A stretch of 64,000 nt of DNA from Sapientia aquatica (GCF_004358105.1 NZ_SMYL01000001.1:744001-808000), one strand, 5' to 3'; shown: positions 19,951 through 29,217, numbered from the stretch's first letter. Made by a program: numbers and translations. Notes: a model not told the origin generated them from the sequence alone.

Positions 19951-20433
19951 ATGACCATCTTTGATTATTTGGTTTTGTTTATATTGATTTCATCCATCAT
20001 CATTAGCATGATGCGCGGGCTGCTCAAAGAAATACTGTCTCTTGCTAGTTGGATAATTGCGTTCTGGGTAGCAAACGCGTACGGCACAAAATTAGCCGAA
20101 TTGATTCCATTTTCGGAATTATCAGTCAGATTAATTATTGCATTTGTAGCTTTGTTCATTGGCGTGCGTTTGCTAATGTGGTTATTAGCAATGGCGCTCG
20201 ACAGCATTATCACCGCAGGTGGACTAAAGCTCGTTGATCGCGGCCTTGGTGGCTTATTTGGATTGGCACGCGGATTGATTATCGTATTTGCATTAATGCT
20301 AGTTTGTGGAACAACCAGTTTGCCCCAGCAACCATTTTGGAAAAATGCGTTTTTAAGACCAATTGTAGAAACAGCGGCGCTTACCGCCAAACCTTATCTG
20401 CCGGGTTCTTTTGCCCAGTATGTCAAATTTTAA
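19951..20433 (+). CDS. cvpA: CvpA family membrane protein
   Basis: CvpA is a small inner-membrane protein required for colicin V production in E. coli and linked to envelope homeostasis; its molecular function is unsettled. The 160-residue protein starts MTIFDYLVLFILISSIIISM and has about four hydrophobic helices with the conserved MRGLLKEILSLASWIIAFWVA and GLFGLARGLIIV segments. It lies between the SPOR gene and purF, with only 22 bases before purF, as in E. coli. Confidence 0.95.
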   Translation: MTIFDYLVLFILISSIIISMMRGLLKEILSLASWIIAFWVANAYGTKLAELIPFSELSVRLIIAFVALFIGVRLLMWLLAMALDSIITAGGLKLVDRGLGGLFGLARGLIIVFALMLVCGTTSLPQQPFWKNAFLRPIVETAALTAKPYLPGSFAQYVKF

Positions 20434-20455
20434 TTCATCGTTTTAGGAGTCCACC

Positions 20456-21973
20456 ATGTGTGGGATAGTCGGCGTAGTTTCAAATAGCATGGTTAATCAA
20501 GTGATTTACGATGCGCTTCTCTTGTTGCAACATCGTGGTCAAGATGCGGCAGGTATCGCAACGAGTCATGGCAGTTCATTCGCGATGCATAAAGCCAACG
20601 GCTTGGTGCGTGACGTTTTCCGCACGCGCAATATGCGCTCTTTGCCGGGTAACGTCGGTATTGGTCAAGTGCGTTATCCAACCGCTGGCTCCACTAGCGA
20701 AGAAGAAGCTCAACCATTTTATGTCAATGCCCCGTTTGGCATCGTTTTGGCACATAACGGTAATCTAACCAATGCAGAACAATTAAAAATTGAACTGTTT
20801 AAAAACGACCGTCGCCACATCAATACGGATTCGGATTCTGAAGTATTGTTGAACGTGTTAGCGCACGAAATTCAACAAGCGACCACGTCGTATTCACTCG
20901 ATCCTGCCACCTTGTTTGGCGCTATCCGACGCTTACATAACCGGGTGCGTGGTTCGTATGCAGTCGTGGCGCAAATTGCTGGTTATGGCTTGTTAGCTTT
21001 CCGCGATCCATATGGTATTCGTCCATTATGTTTAGGTATTTCGGAAACTGAAAAAGGCCCGGAATACATGATCGCCAGTGAGTCGGTAGCACTCGAAGGT
21101 TTGGGCTTTAAATTTGTACGTGACGTTGAACCGGGTGAAGCGATTTTCATTGATGAAGATCACAAAATGTACACCCAGCAATGTGCAGAAAATCCAACTC
21201 TCAACCCTTGCGCATTCGAGTACGTGTATTTAGCTCGTCCTGATTCCGTGTTAGACGGCGCCTCCGTGTACGAAACCCGTTTAAAAATGGGTGAATATCT
21301 AGCTGACCAAGTGCGTCAACAAATTTCATCGGGTGCGATTGATGTGGTCATGCCGATTCCTGATTCTTCCCGTCCTTCTGCGATGCAATTGGCGTTGAAA
21401 TTGAATTTGGAATACCGTGAAGGCTTTATTAAAAATCGCTACATTGGCCGTACCTTCATCATGCCGGGCAACGTTTCGCGCCGTAAATCGGTCCGTCAAA
21501 AGTTGAACGCGATCGGTGCTGAATTTAAAGGCAAATCGGTTTTGCTAGTCGATGATTCCATCGTGCGCGGTACAACAAGCCGCGAGATCGTCCAAATGGC
21601 GCGCGAATCAGGTGCGACCCGCGTTGTGTTTGCCTCAGCCGCGCCACCAGTTAAGTTCCCTAACGTGTACGGCATTGATATGCCAACTCGCCAAGAATTA
21701 ATCGCTTATGGCCGCAGCGACGAAGAAATCTGTCGCGAGATTACTGCTGATGCATTGGTCTATCAAGAAGTCTCTGCGATGCGTCGTGCGATTGCTGACG
21801 TGAACCCACGTTTGTCTAGTTTAGAAGCCTCGTGTTTTGACGGTGAATACATCACTGGAGATATTACGCGCGAGTATTTAGACAAACTGGAATGGGCCCG
21901 CAATCATCCAAAAGCGCGGATTGAAGACGGCGTTCCATCGCAATTAAATCTTAATTTGGCTAGAAGCGAGTAG
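20456..21973 (+). CDS. purF: amidophosphoribosyltransferase
   Basis: PurF makes 5-phosphoribosylamine from PRPP and glutamine, the first committed step of purine synthesis. The 505-residue protein has the N-terminal nucleophile Cys after the initiator Met (MCGIVGVVSNS), glutaminase motifs (QHRGQDAAGI, VRYPTAGS), and the PRPP-binding loop VLLVDDSIVRGTTSREIV. AGGAG lies eight bases before the ATG. The next gene starts three bases after the stop, so they are probably co-translated. Confidence 0.98.
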   Translation: MCGIVGVVSNSMVNQVIYDALLLLQHRGQDAAGIATSHGSSFAMHKANGLVRDVFRTRNMRSLPGNVGIGQVRYPTAGSTSEEEAQPFYVNAPFGIVLAHNGNLTNAEQLKIELFKNDRRHINTDSDSEVLLNVLAHEIQQATTSYSLDPATLFGAIRRLHNRVRGSYAVVAQIAGYGLLAFRDPYGIRPLCLGISETEKGPEYMIASESVALEGLGFKFVRDVEPGEAIFIDEDHKMYTQQCAENPTLNPCAFEYVYLARPDSVLDGASVYETRLKMGEYLADQVRQQISSGAIDVVMPIPDSSRPSAMQLALKLNLEYREGFIKNRYIGRTFIMPGNVSRRKSVRQKLNAIGAEFKGKSVLLVDDSIVRGTTSREIVQMARESGATRVVFASAAPPVKFPNVYGIDMPTRQELIAYGRSDEEICREITADALVYQEVSAMRRAIADVNPRLSSLEASCFDGEYITGDITREYLDKLEWARNHPKARIEDGVPSQLNLNLARSE

Positions 21974-21976
21974 TGT

Positions 21977-23206
21977 ATGACGGGGTTTACCACCACCATT
22001 TTGCATAATGATCGTCAGAGTGAGATTGAACACGGGTCGATACACAAGCCTATTCACAGCGCAGTGACTTTTGGCTACGCCGATGCGCGCGAATTGGCCG
22101 ATGTATTCCAAGGGAAAAAGGCCGGTTACCGTTATGGCCGCCAAGGGAACCCGACTGTCACGGCGTTGGAAGATAAGATCACCAAAATGGAAAATGGGGT
22201 GGCTAGCCTTTGTTTTTCTAGCGGCATGGCTGCTATTGGCGCGATTCCGCTCGGGTTGCTTAAAAACGGTGACCACATTGTTTCATCGGCCTTTTTGTTT
22301 GGTAATACCAGCAATTTGTGGCAAACGATTACTTCACTGGGCGTATCCACTTCCTTTGTGGATGCGACCAACGTGGCTAATGTTGAAGCGGCGTTGACAC
22401 CCAATACGCGCATCGTATTTGTCGAAACTATCGCCAATCCGCGCACCCAAGTTGCTGACTTAAAAGAGATTGGTGAGTTGTGCCAAGCGCGCGGTATTTT
22501 GTTTGTCGTCGATAACACGATGACTTCGCCATTTTTGTTTCACCCAAAAACAGTTGGCGCTGGGTTGGTAATCAATTCCTTGACCAAAGCAATCTCGGGC
22601 CACGGCGACGTTTTGGGTGGTTGCATCACCGATACGGGTGCTTATGATTGGAACCTGTATCCTAATATCGCCCCCAACATCAAGAAGCAAGCTCCCGCGA
22701 TGTGGGGAATCAATCAGTTACGCGGCAAAGCGTTGCGCGACTTTGGCGCCTGTTTGTCGCCGGATGCGGCGCATCAAATTGCCATCGGTGCAGAAACCAT
22801 GGCGCTGCGGGTTGAACGCCAGTGCAGCAATGCGCTGCAACTCACCGAGCTTTTAGCAGCGAGCGATAAGGTGGCAGCGGTGCATTACCCAGGCTTAAAA
22901 AATCATCCACAACACGGTTTGTCATCCGAACTATTTAAAGCGCACGGTTCGATTTTTAGCTTCGAATTAAAACCGCACATTGATTGCTTCGACTTTCTTA
23001 ATCGCTTGAATATTCCAATTTCAGCAACCCACTTAGGCGACAATCGCACGTTGATTATCCCAGTAGCGCACACCATTTTCTTTGAAATGGGCCAAGAGCG
23101 CCGCGCCGCGATGGGAATCTCTGAATCGTTGGTGCGCGTGTCGGTCGGGATTGAAGATAGCGACGATTTGTTAGCTGATTTTGCCCAAGCATTAGCAGCA
23201 TTTTAA
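21977..23206 (+). CDS. PLP-dependent Cys/Met-metabolism enzyme (cystathionine gamma-synthase / O-succinylhomoserine sulfhydrylase family)
   Basis: A 409-residue fold-type I PLP enzyme of the Cys/Met metabolism family. YRYGRQGNPTV and SGMAAIGAIPLGLLKNGDHI contact the cofactor phosphate. The PLP lysine is in NSLTKAISGHGDVLGG, and the aspartate in FVVDNTMTSPFLFHP pairs with the pyridine nitrogen. In betaproteobacteria the gene after purF is often metZ (O-succinylhomoserine sulfhydrylase), but this sequence fits the looser cystathionine gamma-synthase family label. Sequence reading alone cannot tell which thiol or homoserine ester it uses. It is tightly linked to purF and ends at a terminator. 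Confidence 0.87.
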   Translation: MTGFTTTILHNDRQSEIEHGSIHKPIHSAVTFGYADARELADVFQGKKAGYRYGRQGNPTVTALEDKITKMENGVASLCFSSGMAAIGAIPLGLLKNGDHIVSSAFLFGNTSNLWQTITSLGVSTSFVDATNVANVEAALTPNTRIVFVETIANPRTQVADLKEIGELCQARGILFVVDNTMTSPFLFHPKTVGAGLVINSLTKAISGHGDVLGGCITDTGAYDWNLYPNIAPNIKKQAPAMWGINQLRGKALRDFGACLSPDAAHQIAIGAETMALRVERQCSNALQLTELLAASDKVAAVHYPGLKNHPQHGLSSELFKAHGSIFSFELKPHIDCFDFLNRLNIPISATHLGDNRTLIIPVAHTIFFEMGQERRAAMGISESLVRVSVGIEDSDDLLADFAQALAAF

Positions 23207-23211
23207 AACAA

Positions 23212-23239
23212 GGGCAGAGTTGGCTATCTGCCCATTTTT
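23212..23239 (+). terminator. intrinsic terminator after the purF operon
   Basis: GGGCAGA / TCTGCCC with an eight-base loop, followed by ATTTTT, a few bases after the stop of the PLP enzyme gene. Confidence 0.8.
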
Positions 23240-23287
23240 AATGTTGATCGCCCCACGTAGTTAGTCTGCCCCATCCCAAAGGAAGCC

Positions 23288-25777
23288 ATGTTTATACAAT
23301 CTCTTCGCATGACCTGGCGTGATTGGCGGGCTGGGGAATTGCGCTTTTTGTTGTTGGCGTTAGTGATTGCGGTTGGCGCCTTAAGCTCGGTCGGTTTCTT
23401 CGTCGATCGCGTCAGTAATGGATTACAGCGCGATGCCAATCAATTGCTGGGTGCTGATTTGGTAATCAGTGCCGATGCGCCTATCTTGGGGACATTGCAA
23501 ACCTCGGTTCCCGAACTACAGCAACTCACCCAAGCCCGCACCACATCGTTTGTCAGTATGGCACTCAGTGCTAACGAAACCCAAAGTAAGTTGGTGTCTG
23601 TCAAGGCGGTTAGTGCAGGATACCCCTTGCGCGGCGAATTGACGCTGGACAGCGGAGCAGCAGGGCGCTCGGTTCCTGACGCGGGTAGCGTTTGGGTTGA
23701 TCCGGCGGTGCTCAGCGCATTGCAACTGAGTTTGGGTGATCGTTTAAAGCTGGGTGAACACTCTTTCGTTATCCGCCACGTAATTGAAAATGAACCCGAT
23801 CGCGGTTCGTCCTTCCTCAATTTTGCGCCGCGTGTGATGCTGGCTGAAAGTGATTTGGCCGCGACCAATCTAATTCAACCTGGTTCGCGGGTTACCTATC
23901 GCTTGCAATTGTCTGGTGCATCCGAAGGTATCGCGCAAGCGCAAAAGGCGTTGGAAAATGTCATCGCGGCCCAGAAGTTAAAAGGTATTAATCTCGAATC
24001 GTTAGCGACAGGACGCCCAGAAATGCGGGCGACTTTGGATCGTGCTAAACAATTTTTGTCGCTAGTGAGCTTGCTTTCAGCAATGTTGGCTGCTTTAGCG
24101 ATTGCGTTATCTTCACGCCGTTTCATGCTGCGCCACATCGATTCAGTAGCGATGCTGCGCTGCCTAGGAATGACCCAAACCCAAGTCACGCTGCTGTATT
24201 TAATTGAATTTGTCGTCTTGGGTTTAGTGGCCAGTGTGCTCGGCGCTTTGCTCGGATACGCCGCGCATTTAGGCTTGTTAATTTGGCTTAAAAGCTTCAT
24301 CACAACGACTTTACCGCAGCCGTCCGTTATTCCCGCTTTACAAGGGATTGCGATTGGTATGTTGCTGTTAATTGGTTTTGCGATTCCACCGATTCTGCAG
24401 CTACGCAATGTGCCGCACAATTTAATGGTGCGACGCGATACCGGTGGGCCGCAAGCGCATACCTTGTTTGCCTATTTAATTGGCATTGTGATGTTTGGAC
24501 TTTTGCTGTTATGGCAGACCGGCAATGCTAAATTGGCAGGATTCACTTTGCTCGGATTCTTGGGTGGATTCGTGTTATTCGGAATCTGCGCTTGGTTATT
24601 TTTGCGTGCCACTAAGTTGATGCGCAATTGGTTTTCCGCTTCGGCGTGGCGCTTTGCGATTAATGCTTTGCAGCGTCGCCCAATGGCCAGTGTGGTGCAA
24701 GTGGTGGCGCTGTCTTTGGGCTTGATGGCTTTACTGTTGCTCACCGTGATTCGCGCTGACTTATTGAACGCTTGGCAGCAAGCCACGCCAGTTAATGCGC
24801 CGAATCAATTCATGATTAATATTTTGCCGGAACAAAAAGAAGCGGTTGCTGGGTTATTGGCCCAGCATCAAATTCAGAATCCTGTTTTGTATCCGATGAT
24901 TCGTGGCCGACTAATTGCGGTCAACGATGGTCCGATAACGGCGGATAAATTTGACGCCGAGAATGCAAAACGCATGGTCGAGCGCGAGTTTAATTTATCG
25001 ACCATGGAGCAAATGCAATCGCATAACCAATTGATTGCGGGGCATTGGTTTGATCTGAAAACTGGCGCTCCAGAGGCTTCGATTGAAGAGGGCATTGCTA
25101 GAACGCTGCATTTGAAAATGGGTGACACATTACGTTTCGATGTTGGCGGCCAGCAGATCGACGTTCGTATCACCAGCATCCGCAAGCTCGAGTGGAGTTC
25201 GATGCAGGTCAACTTCTTTGTCATTATTGATCCCAAAAGCGCCGCTGATTTACCGCAAACCTGGATTACTGCGTTCCACTTGCCTGCGACCCAAAGCAGG
25301 TTAATTACTGAATTGTCACGCGACTATCCTAATTTAACGATTGTTGATACCGGAGCAATTCTGAAGCAGGTGCAAGATGTGCTCGATCAGGTGGTCGCGG
25401 CTGTGCAATTCTTATTTTTATTTACCGTGATCTGTGGATTGCTCGTACTCTATGCAGCCCTGCAAAGTTCGCAACAGCAGCGCTTGCAGGAATCGAGCTT
25501 GCTGCGCGCGTTGGGTGCATCCCGAAAACAATTATCGCAGTCGCAATGGATAGAATACGGCTTGATCGGTAGTTTAGCGGGCTTATTAGCTGCCTTGGGT
25601 GCAGCGGTCATCGGCTGGGTGTTAGCGCGCTTTGTGTTTGAATTTGCGTTTCAACCTAGCCCATTTTTAGTGTTATTCGGTTTATTGGGTGGCATCGTGT
25701 GTGCGCTCGCTGGTGGATGGATAGGTTTAAGACAAATCCTTTCACAGCCGCCATTGTTGAGTTTACGGGAAGGGTAA
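23288..25777 (+). CDS. FtsX/YbbP-like ABC transporter permease
   Basis: An 829-residue membrane protein with the duplicated FtsX-like permease layout: N-terminal helix (FLLLALVIAVGALSSVGFFV), a large extracytoplasmic domain, helices around 260-430, a second large soluble domain (about 500-690), and three C-terminal helices (FLFLFTVICGLLVLYAALQS and onward). The cytoplasmic coupling motif is visible twice (LRCLGMTQTQVTLLYLIEF and LRALGASRKQLSQSQWIEY). This matches YbbP-type permeases, which work with a YbbA-type ATPase. No ATPase gene is adjacent, which is odd. The substrate is unknown. The hemoglobin gene follows immediately. Confidence 0.88.
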   Translation: MFIQSLRMTWRDWRAGELRFLLLALVIAVGALSSVGFFVDRVSNGLQRDANQLLGADLVISADAPILGTLQTSVPELQQLTQARTTSFVSMALSANETQSKLVSVKAVSAGYPLRGELTLDSGAAGRSVPDAGSVWVDPAVLSALQLSLGDRLKLGEHSFVIRHVIENEPDRGSSFLNFAPRVMLAESDLAATNLIQPGSRVTYRLQLSGASEGIAQAQKALENVIAAQKLKGINLESLATGRPEMRATLDRAKQFLSLVSLLSAMLAALAIALSSRRFMLRHIDSVAMLRCLGMTQTQVTLLYLIEFVVLGLVASVLGALLGYAAHLGLLIWLKSFITTTLPQPSVIPALQGIAIGMLLLIGFAIPPILQLRNVPHNLMVRRDTGGPQAHTLFAYLIGIVMFGLLLLWQTGNAKLAGFTLLGFLGGFVLFGICAWLFLRATKLMRNWFSASAWRFAINALQRRPMASVVQVVALSLGLMALLLLTVIRADLLNAWQQATPVNAPNQFMINILPEQKEAVAGLLAQHQIQNPVLYPMIRGRLIAVNDGPITADKFDAENAKRMVEREFNLSTMEQMQSHNQLIAGHWFDLKTGAPEASIEEGIARTLHLKMGDTLRFDVGGQQIDVRITSIRKLEWSSMQVNFFVIIDPKSAADLPQTWITAFHLPATQSRLITELSRDYPNLTIVDTGAILKQVQDVLDQVVAAVQFLFLFTVICGLLVLYAALQSSQQQRLQESSLLRALGASRKQLSQSQWIEYGLIGSLAGLLAALGAAVIGWVLARFVFEFAFQPSPFLVLFGLLGGIVCALAGGWIGLRQILSQPPLLSLREG

Positions 25778-25783
25778 TTGTTA

Positions 25784-26218
25784 ATGTCTGATCAGACTGA
25801 ATCGACTAATCAAACGGAAAATAGCGAGTCGGAGGACACGATTACGCTGTATGAGCGCATCGGCGGTGAGCACAAGTTGCGCGAATTAGTCGATCGTTTT
25901 TACGATGTAATGGCGCTGGAGAATGACTTTAAAGGCATTCTCAGTTTGCATCCCACGTCACTCGATGGCTCCCGCGATAAATTGTTTTGGTTCTTGAGCG
26001 GCTGGATGGGCGGCCCAAATTTGTACATCGAGAAATTCGGCCACCCGCGCCTACGCGCCCGTCATTTGCCCTACGCGATTGGCATTTCAGAGCGCAATCA
26101 ATGGCTAACTTGTATGGCCAGCGCGATGCAAGATGTTGAGATTGAAGAGCATTTGCGCGACCATCTATTGCAGTCGTTTTATCAAACCGCCGATTGGATG
26201 CGCAACCGCGAAGGTTGA
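25784..26218 (+). CDS. group II truncated hemoglobin
   Basis: A 144-residue protein whose core (LYERIGGEHKLRELVDRFYD) is the truncated-globin N-terminus. The proximal His is in FGHPRLRARHLPYAIG and the group II tryptophan at G8 is in ISERNQWLTCM. Such globins bind O2 or NO and are usually linked to nitrosative-stress defence or oxygen handling. I chose the ATG at 25784, preceded by GGAAGGG; the TTG at 25778 is less likely. It abuts the permease gene and is followed after 57 bases by a methyltransferase gene, probably one operon. Confidence 0.93.
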   Translation: MSDQTESTNQTENSESEDTITLYERIGGEHKLRELVDRFYDVMALENDFKGILSLHPTSLDGSRDKLFWFLSGWMGGPNLYIEKFGHPRLRARHLPYAIGISERNQWLTCMASAMQDVEIEEHLRDHLLQSFYQTADWMRNREG

Positions 26219-26275
26219 GTACGCTGGCCTCCAATTCACAACCTTTAGCGCACAAGCCAACTCAGATCGACTTTA

Positions 26276-27439
26276 ATGAAACTCACCCAAGAAGTATTCC
26301 AATGGCAAGAAGCCCCGCAAACCCAGCAGGTTTTGTGGCGTGCGGAAAATGGCTCGTTGCCGCCTAAGCGTTTCATTCTGGCCGACGACACCTTAAACGC
26401 TGACACGGCGTATAAATTGGCCTGCGAAGGCTGCGGCTTGTTATGGCAAGGCGACTTTCAAAACGCCCGCCAACTGTTGCAAGCCTTGGCTAGACGATGT
26501 GATCGACCAGTAAAAAAATCACGCAAAAAAACGAACGACGAAACGCCGGTAAGCCCCGCTCAGTTATTTAATCTGCATCGCCAAGCCCAATCGCAACGTG
26601 CCCGCGTGTTGGCGATGGTGTTGATTCCATTGAATAGCGATTACAGCGTGCCCTTAAAACGTGCACCCGACGTGCTGCAGGCTTGCGTTGAAGCGTACGG
26701 ACCGCGTACCGATTCAAGCATTAATTCGATTGTTTCATTGCGTGAATTGCAGGCGCTAATCGGCGCGCATGAATGGCGTAAAAAGGGCGTCGCGATTCCA
26801 GAATTGGAAGGTGTAATTTATCCGCATTACGGCGTTTTCTCGCCAGTTCGCGGCGAATATATTTCGCTAATTGCGAGCGCGCCACTGCCAGATAAGGCGA
26901 GCACTTTGGCCTTTGACATCGGTACCGGAACTGGCGTAATTGCAGCCTTATTAGCCAAGCGCGGCATCAAAAAAATTATCGCGACCGATCAAGATCAGCG
27001 CGCCTTGACTTGCGCCCAAGACAATCTCAGACAGCTTGAAGTGAGCGATAAAGTGGAGTTGCTCAAAACAGACTTATTTCCCGACGCAAGAGCGGCGCTA
27101 ATCGTGTGCAATCCTCCGTGGATTCCCGCGCGGCCAAGTTCGCCGATCGAATACGCGATCTTTGATCCCGAAAGCAGAATGTTAAAAGGCTTTTTGAGCG
27201 GATTAGCTGAACATTTGGACGTCGGTGGAGAAGGGTGGTTAATTCTATCCGACATCGCAGAACACTTAGGCTTGCGCCCACGTTCTGATTTGCTAGCATG
27301 GATTGAAGCCGCCGGACTTCGGATAATTGAACGCCTAGACATTAAACCTAAGCACCCAAAAACCGCCGATACCGAAGATGCATTGCACGCCGCTCGTGCC
27401 GCTGAAATCACTTCGTTATGGCGTTTGACGATTAAATAA
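26276..27439 (+). CDS. class I SAM-dependent methyltransferase (NPPW type)
   Basis: A 387-residue protein with a C-terminal Rossmann methyltransferase domain: SAM motif FDIGTGTGVIAALLAKRG from about 213, an acidic motif II (IIATDQDQRAL), and the catalytic NPPW at 279-282. NPPW/NPPY loops are typical of enzymes that methylate an amino or amide nitrogen, such as HemK/PrmC or the RlmG/RsmC group. The N-terminal 190 residues are not a domain I recognise and contain a Lys-rich insertion (about 83-92). The target is therefore open. It lies downstream of the truncated hemoglobin gene. Confidence 0.85.
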   Translation: MKLTQEVFQWQEAPQTQQVLWRAENGSLPPKRFILADDTLNADTAYKLACEGCGLLWQGDFQNARQLLQALARRCDRPVKKSRKKTNDETPVSPAQLFNLHRQAQSQRARVLAMVLIPLNSDYSVPLKRAPDVLQACVEAYGPRTDSSINSIVSLRELQALIGAHEWRKKGVAIPELEGVIYPHYGVFSPVRGEYISLIASAPLPDKASTLAFDIGTGTGVIAALLAKRGIKKIIATDQDQRALTCAQDNLRQLEVSDKVELLKTDLFPDARAALIVCNPPWIPARPSSPIEYAIFDPESRMLKGFLSGLAEHLDVGGEGWLILSDIAEHLGLRPRSDLLAWIEAAGLRIIERLDIKPKHPKTADTEDALHAARAAEITSLWRLTIK

Positions 27440-27462
27440 CTAGCCACAAAGGAATTCAAACA

Positions 27463-27675
27463 ATGTCTAAACCAGCCCGCATTCTGACTTTTAAATGCAA
27501 AAAATGCGCCAAACCGGTACAGGTTTTTCTGCAAAAAGTATCGGCCTGCTCCCACATTCAGCCCTATCAAGGCATCTGTGATTGCGGCGAATTGTATCGC
27601 CACGCAACCGGCCAAGCGGATGCCGTACAGTCATTTTTGAATTCTACCGATAGCCAATGGGCGCATCATCATTAA
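27463..27675 (+). CDS. small zinc-ribbon-like protein of unknown function
   Basis: A 70-residue protein with AAAGGAA eight bases before the ATG. It has CKKC near residue 12 and a second pair CDCG near 46, separated by a spacer containing Cys and His, which suggests a small metal-binding ribbon (inference). The C-terminus ends HHH. It follows the methyltransferase gene by 23 bases in the same direction, so it is probably the last gene of that operon. I do not recognise the family. Confidence 0.65.
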   Translation: MSKPARILTFKCKKCAKPVQVFLQKVSACSHIQPYQGICDCGELYRHATGQADAVQSFLNSTDSQWAHHH

Positions 27676-27753
27676 CGTTATTCATTAGGTTTATTTTCTA
27701 ACCTATTGAATAATTGAGGTTTAATTTTAGCGCGAATCCCCAAGCATGGGCCA

Positions 27754-27840
27754 ATGAATATGAGCACTCGTTATGATCTATTGATTGAAAACAATTCGAT
27801 TTCAATCGCCCCGATTGACGCAGGCAAGCACATGGCGTGA
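27754..27840 (+). CDS. possible 28-residue leader peptide or small ORF
   Basis: ATG AAT ATG ... TGA encodes 28 residues (MNMSTRYDLLIENNSISIAP, then eight more). Its TGA stop overlaps the GTG start of the next gene in the sequence GTGA, the classic arrangement for translational coupling. No strong ribosome site precedes it. It could be a coupled small protein, the remnant of a longer N-terminal domain lost by frameshift, or chance. Confidence 0.3.
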   Translation: MNMSTRYDLLIENNSISIAPIDAGKHMA

Positions 27841-28223
27841 ATTTACAAGTGGGTTGGTCAAATGTCGCCAAGATATTTGCGAAAAATCTACCGTCCCCAT
27901 TAGAAATTGAGCGTGCAATTGATCTGATCGAGGAAGAAATCAGCCGCACTAAAGCAGTTCTTGAGCCAGGCGCTCAGGTACACGCAAAACAGGCTTCTAT
28001 CCGCCAAATCGCCGCTACAGCTGGACTCGATGTGCCGCACCAAACGCAACTGTCCGCCAACGCGGTGGAGAATCTGTTTACCAGAATGACGATGGCCGCT
28101 TACGGTAATTCAGCGCCAGGGGATGCGGACCATTCGGCCGAATTCTTTGCCGCGTTAATGAACCTCAGGGAGTTGATGCATCATCTTGGAATTGATCCGG
28201 CTGTAATTGACTTACAAGAATAG
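27837..28223 (+). CDS. hypothetical protein, 128 residues
   Basis: The GTG-started frame encodes a mostly helical, soluble protein (GWSNVAKIFAKNLPSPLEIE at the start, a conserved-looking EFFAALMNLRELMHHLGIDP near the end). I do not recognise the family. There is no signal peptide, membrane helix or catalytic motif that I can name. The start is coupled to the end of a 28-codon ORF. No other start is better, because an in-frame TGA lies close upstream (the upstream ORF is in another frame). The third-position pattern looks coding and no opposite-strand gene competes. Confidence 0.6.
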   Translation: MNLQVGWSNVAKIFAKNLPSPLEIERAIDLIEEEISRTKAVLEPGAQVHAKQASIRQIAATAGLDVPHQTQLSANAVENLFTRMTMAAYGNSAPGDADHSAEFFAALMNLRELMHHLGIDPAVIDLQE

Positions 28224-28295
28224 ATGTTGATTTATGCCTGGCACGGTAAAGACGATAGTGGCGAAGAGTTCAAATTCAGCACTGCGAAAGAATAA
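28224..28295 (+). CDS. possible 23-residue ORF after the 128-residue gene
   Basis: ATG directly follows the stop of the preceding gene (TAGATG) and encodes MLIYAWHGKDDSGEEFKFST plus AKE. It may be a tiny coupled gene or the remnant of a longer reading frame. AT-rich sequence follows to the end of the cytochrome gene. Low certainty. Confidence 0.25.
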   Translation: MLIYAWHGKDDSGEEFKFSTAKE

Positions 28296-28379
28296 ACATA
28301 ATTTTACATAATATAAATTATGCGTAATTATGCTTATATTTACCGACGCCGGTTTTCGTCAATTTAGACCGATCCTACC

Positions 28380-29030
28380 TCAGCGCAAACTGGATAAATA
28401 ATTCGCCAAATCCACGATCTCGTTATTCTGCAATCCGTTTGTAATTGCGCTCATCGGCGCATAAATGCGTTCGCCTGTTTTGTCGCGATAACGTGTGATT
28501 GACGCTCTTAGATAACCAATTTGCTGGCCAGCTAAACGCGGAATCGATTCGCCACCCAAACCTTGTTGGCCGTGGCACATCACACAGCGCTGCAAGTAAA
28601 TTTTTTGGCCGTTTGATGAAGTGACATTACTTGCAGGTTTCACTGCTTTGCTTGAATAAAATACACTCGCATTAATCCGATCTTCTTCGCTTAACATTTT
28701 CATTAGCCCTTGCATAAATTCGTATTGGCGTTGGCCTTTAACAAACTTATCGATTTGAGTGAGCAAATAATGAGGATTTTGGCCGGCGAGATTCGGGACA
28801 TCTGTCTTTAGGCTATTGCCATCAGGTCCGTGGCAATTGGCACAAAAAAAGCTGAAGTTATGCGCTTTCGCTATCGACTTCTCGGTCGCCGATGGACTCG
28901 CCAAAATGCCCTTCAATTGATCATCCAGCGGAGAAAGGTCGGTAATAGTTTGCGCTTGGCACGGCAAAACGATAGCCCATAGCGCGCAAATTGCTATCAC
29001 GTGCGTCCATTTAGACCAATGTGGATTCAA
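28380..29030 (-). CDS. diheme c-type cytochrome (c4-like)
   Basis: A 216-residue exported cytochrome. The N-terminal signal peptide ends near 26 (LPCQAQ). Two heme-binding sites follow, CANCH (63-67) and CVMCH (149-153), each in a cytochrome c class I half (about 45-125 and 135-216). The spacing and segments such as VPNLAGQNPHYLLTQIDKF and IPRLAGQQIGYLRASITRY resemble the diheme cytochrome c4 family, which carries electrons in the periplasm to terminal oxidases. It stands alone on the minus strand and its partner cannot be told from the context. Confidence 0.92.
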   Translation of the reverse strand: MNPHWSKWTHVIAICALWAIVLPCQAQTITDLSPLDDQLKGILASPSATEKSIAKAHNFSFFCANCHGPDGNSLKTDVPNLAGQNPHYLLTQIDKFVKGQRQYEFMQGLMKMLSEEDRINASVFYSSKAVKPASNVTSSNGQKIYLQRCVMCHGQQGLGGESIPRLAGQQIGYLRASITRYRDKTGERIYAPMSAITNGLQNNEIVDLANYLSSLR

Positions 29031-29188
29031 GGTATTTCTCCCAGTAAGTAATTGGGAGAAGTCTAGGCGTAATCAGCAATTAGATCGTTGATTCAAGTCA
29101 ACTGTTTCGCTTCGAAATTGGGCGAGTACAACTGTCATCGCACGCGGCTGGAAGGAGAAGTTTTTGCGTCGTGATTACGTATCGGCAC

Positions 29189-29217
29189 TTGTTCAAAGTG
29201 TCCATAAAAGGTATGAT
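29189..29217 (+). promoter_or_regulatory. promoter for tRNA-Arg
   Basis: TTGTTC (29189-29194) and TATGAT (29212-29217) with a 17-base spacer, about 48 bases before the mature tRNA 5' end. Confidence 0.5.
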
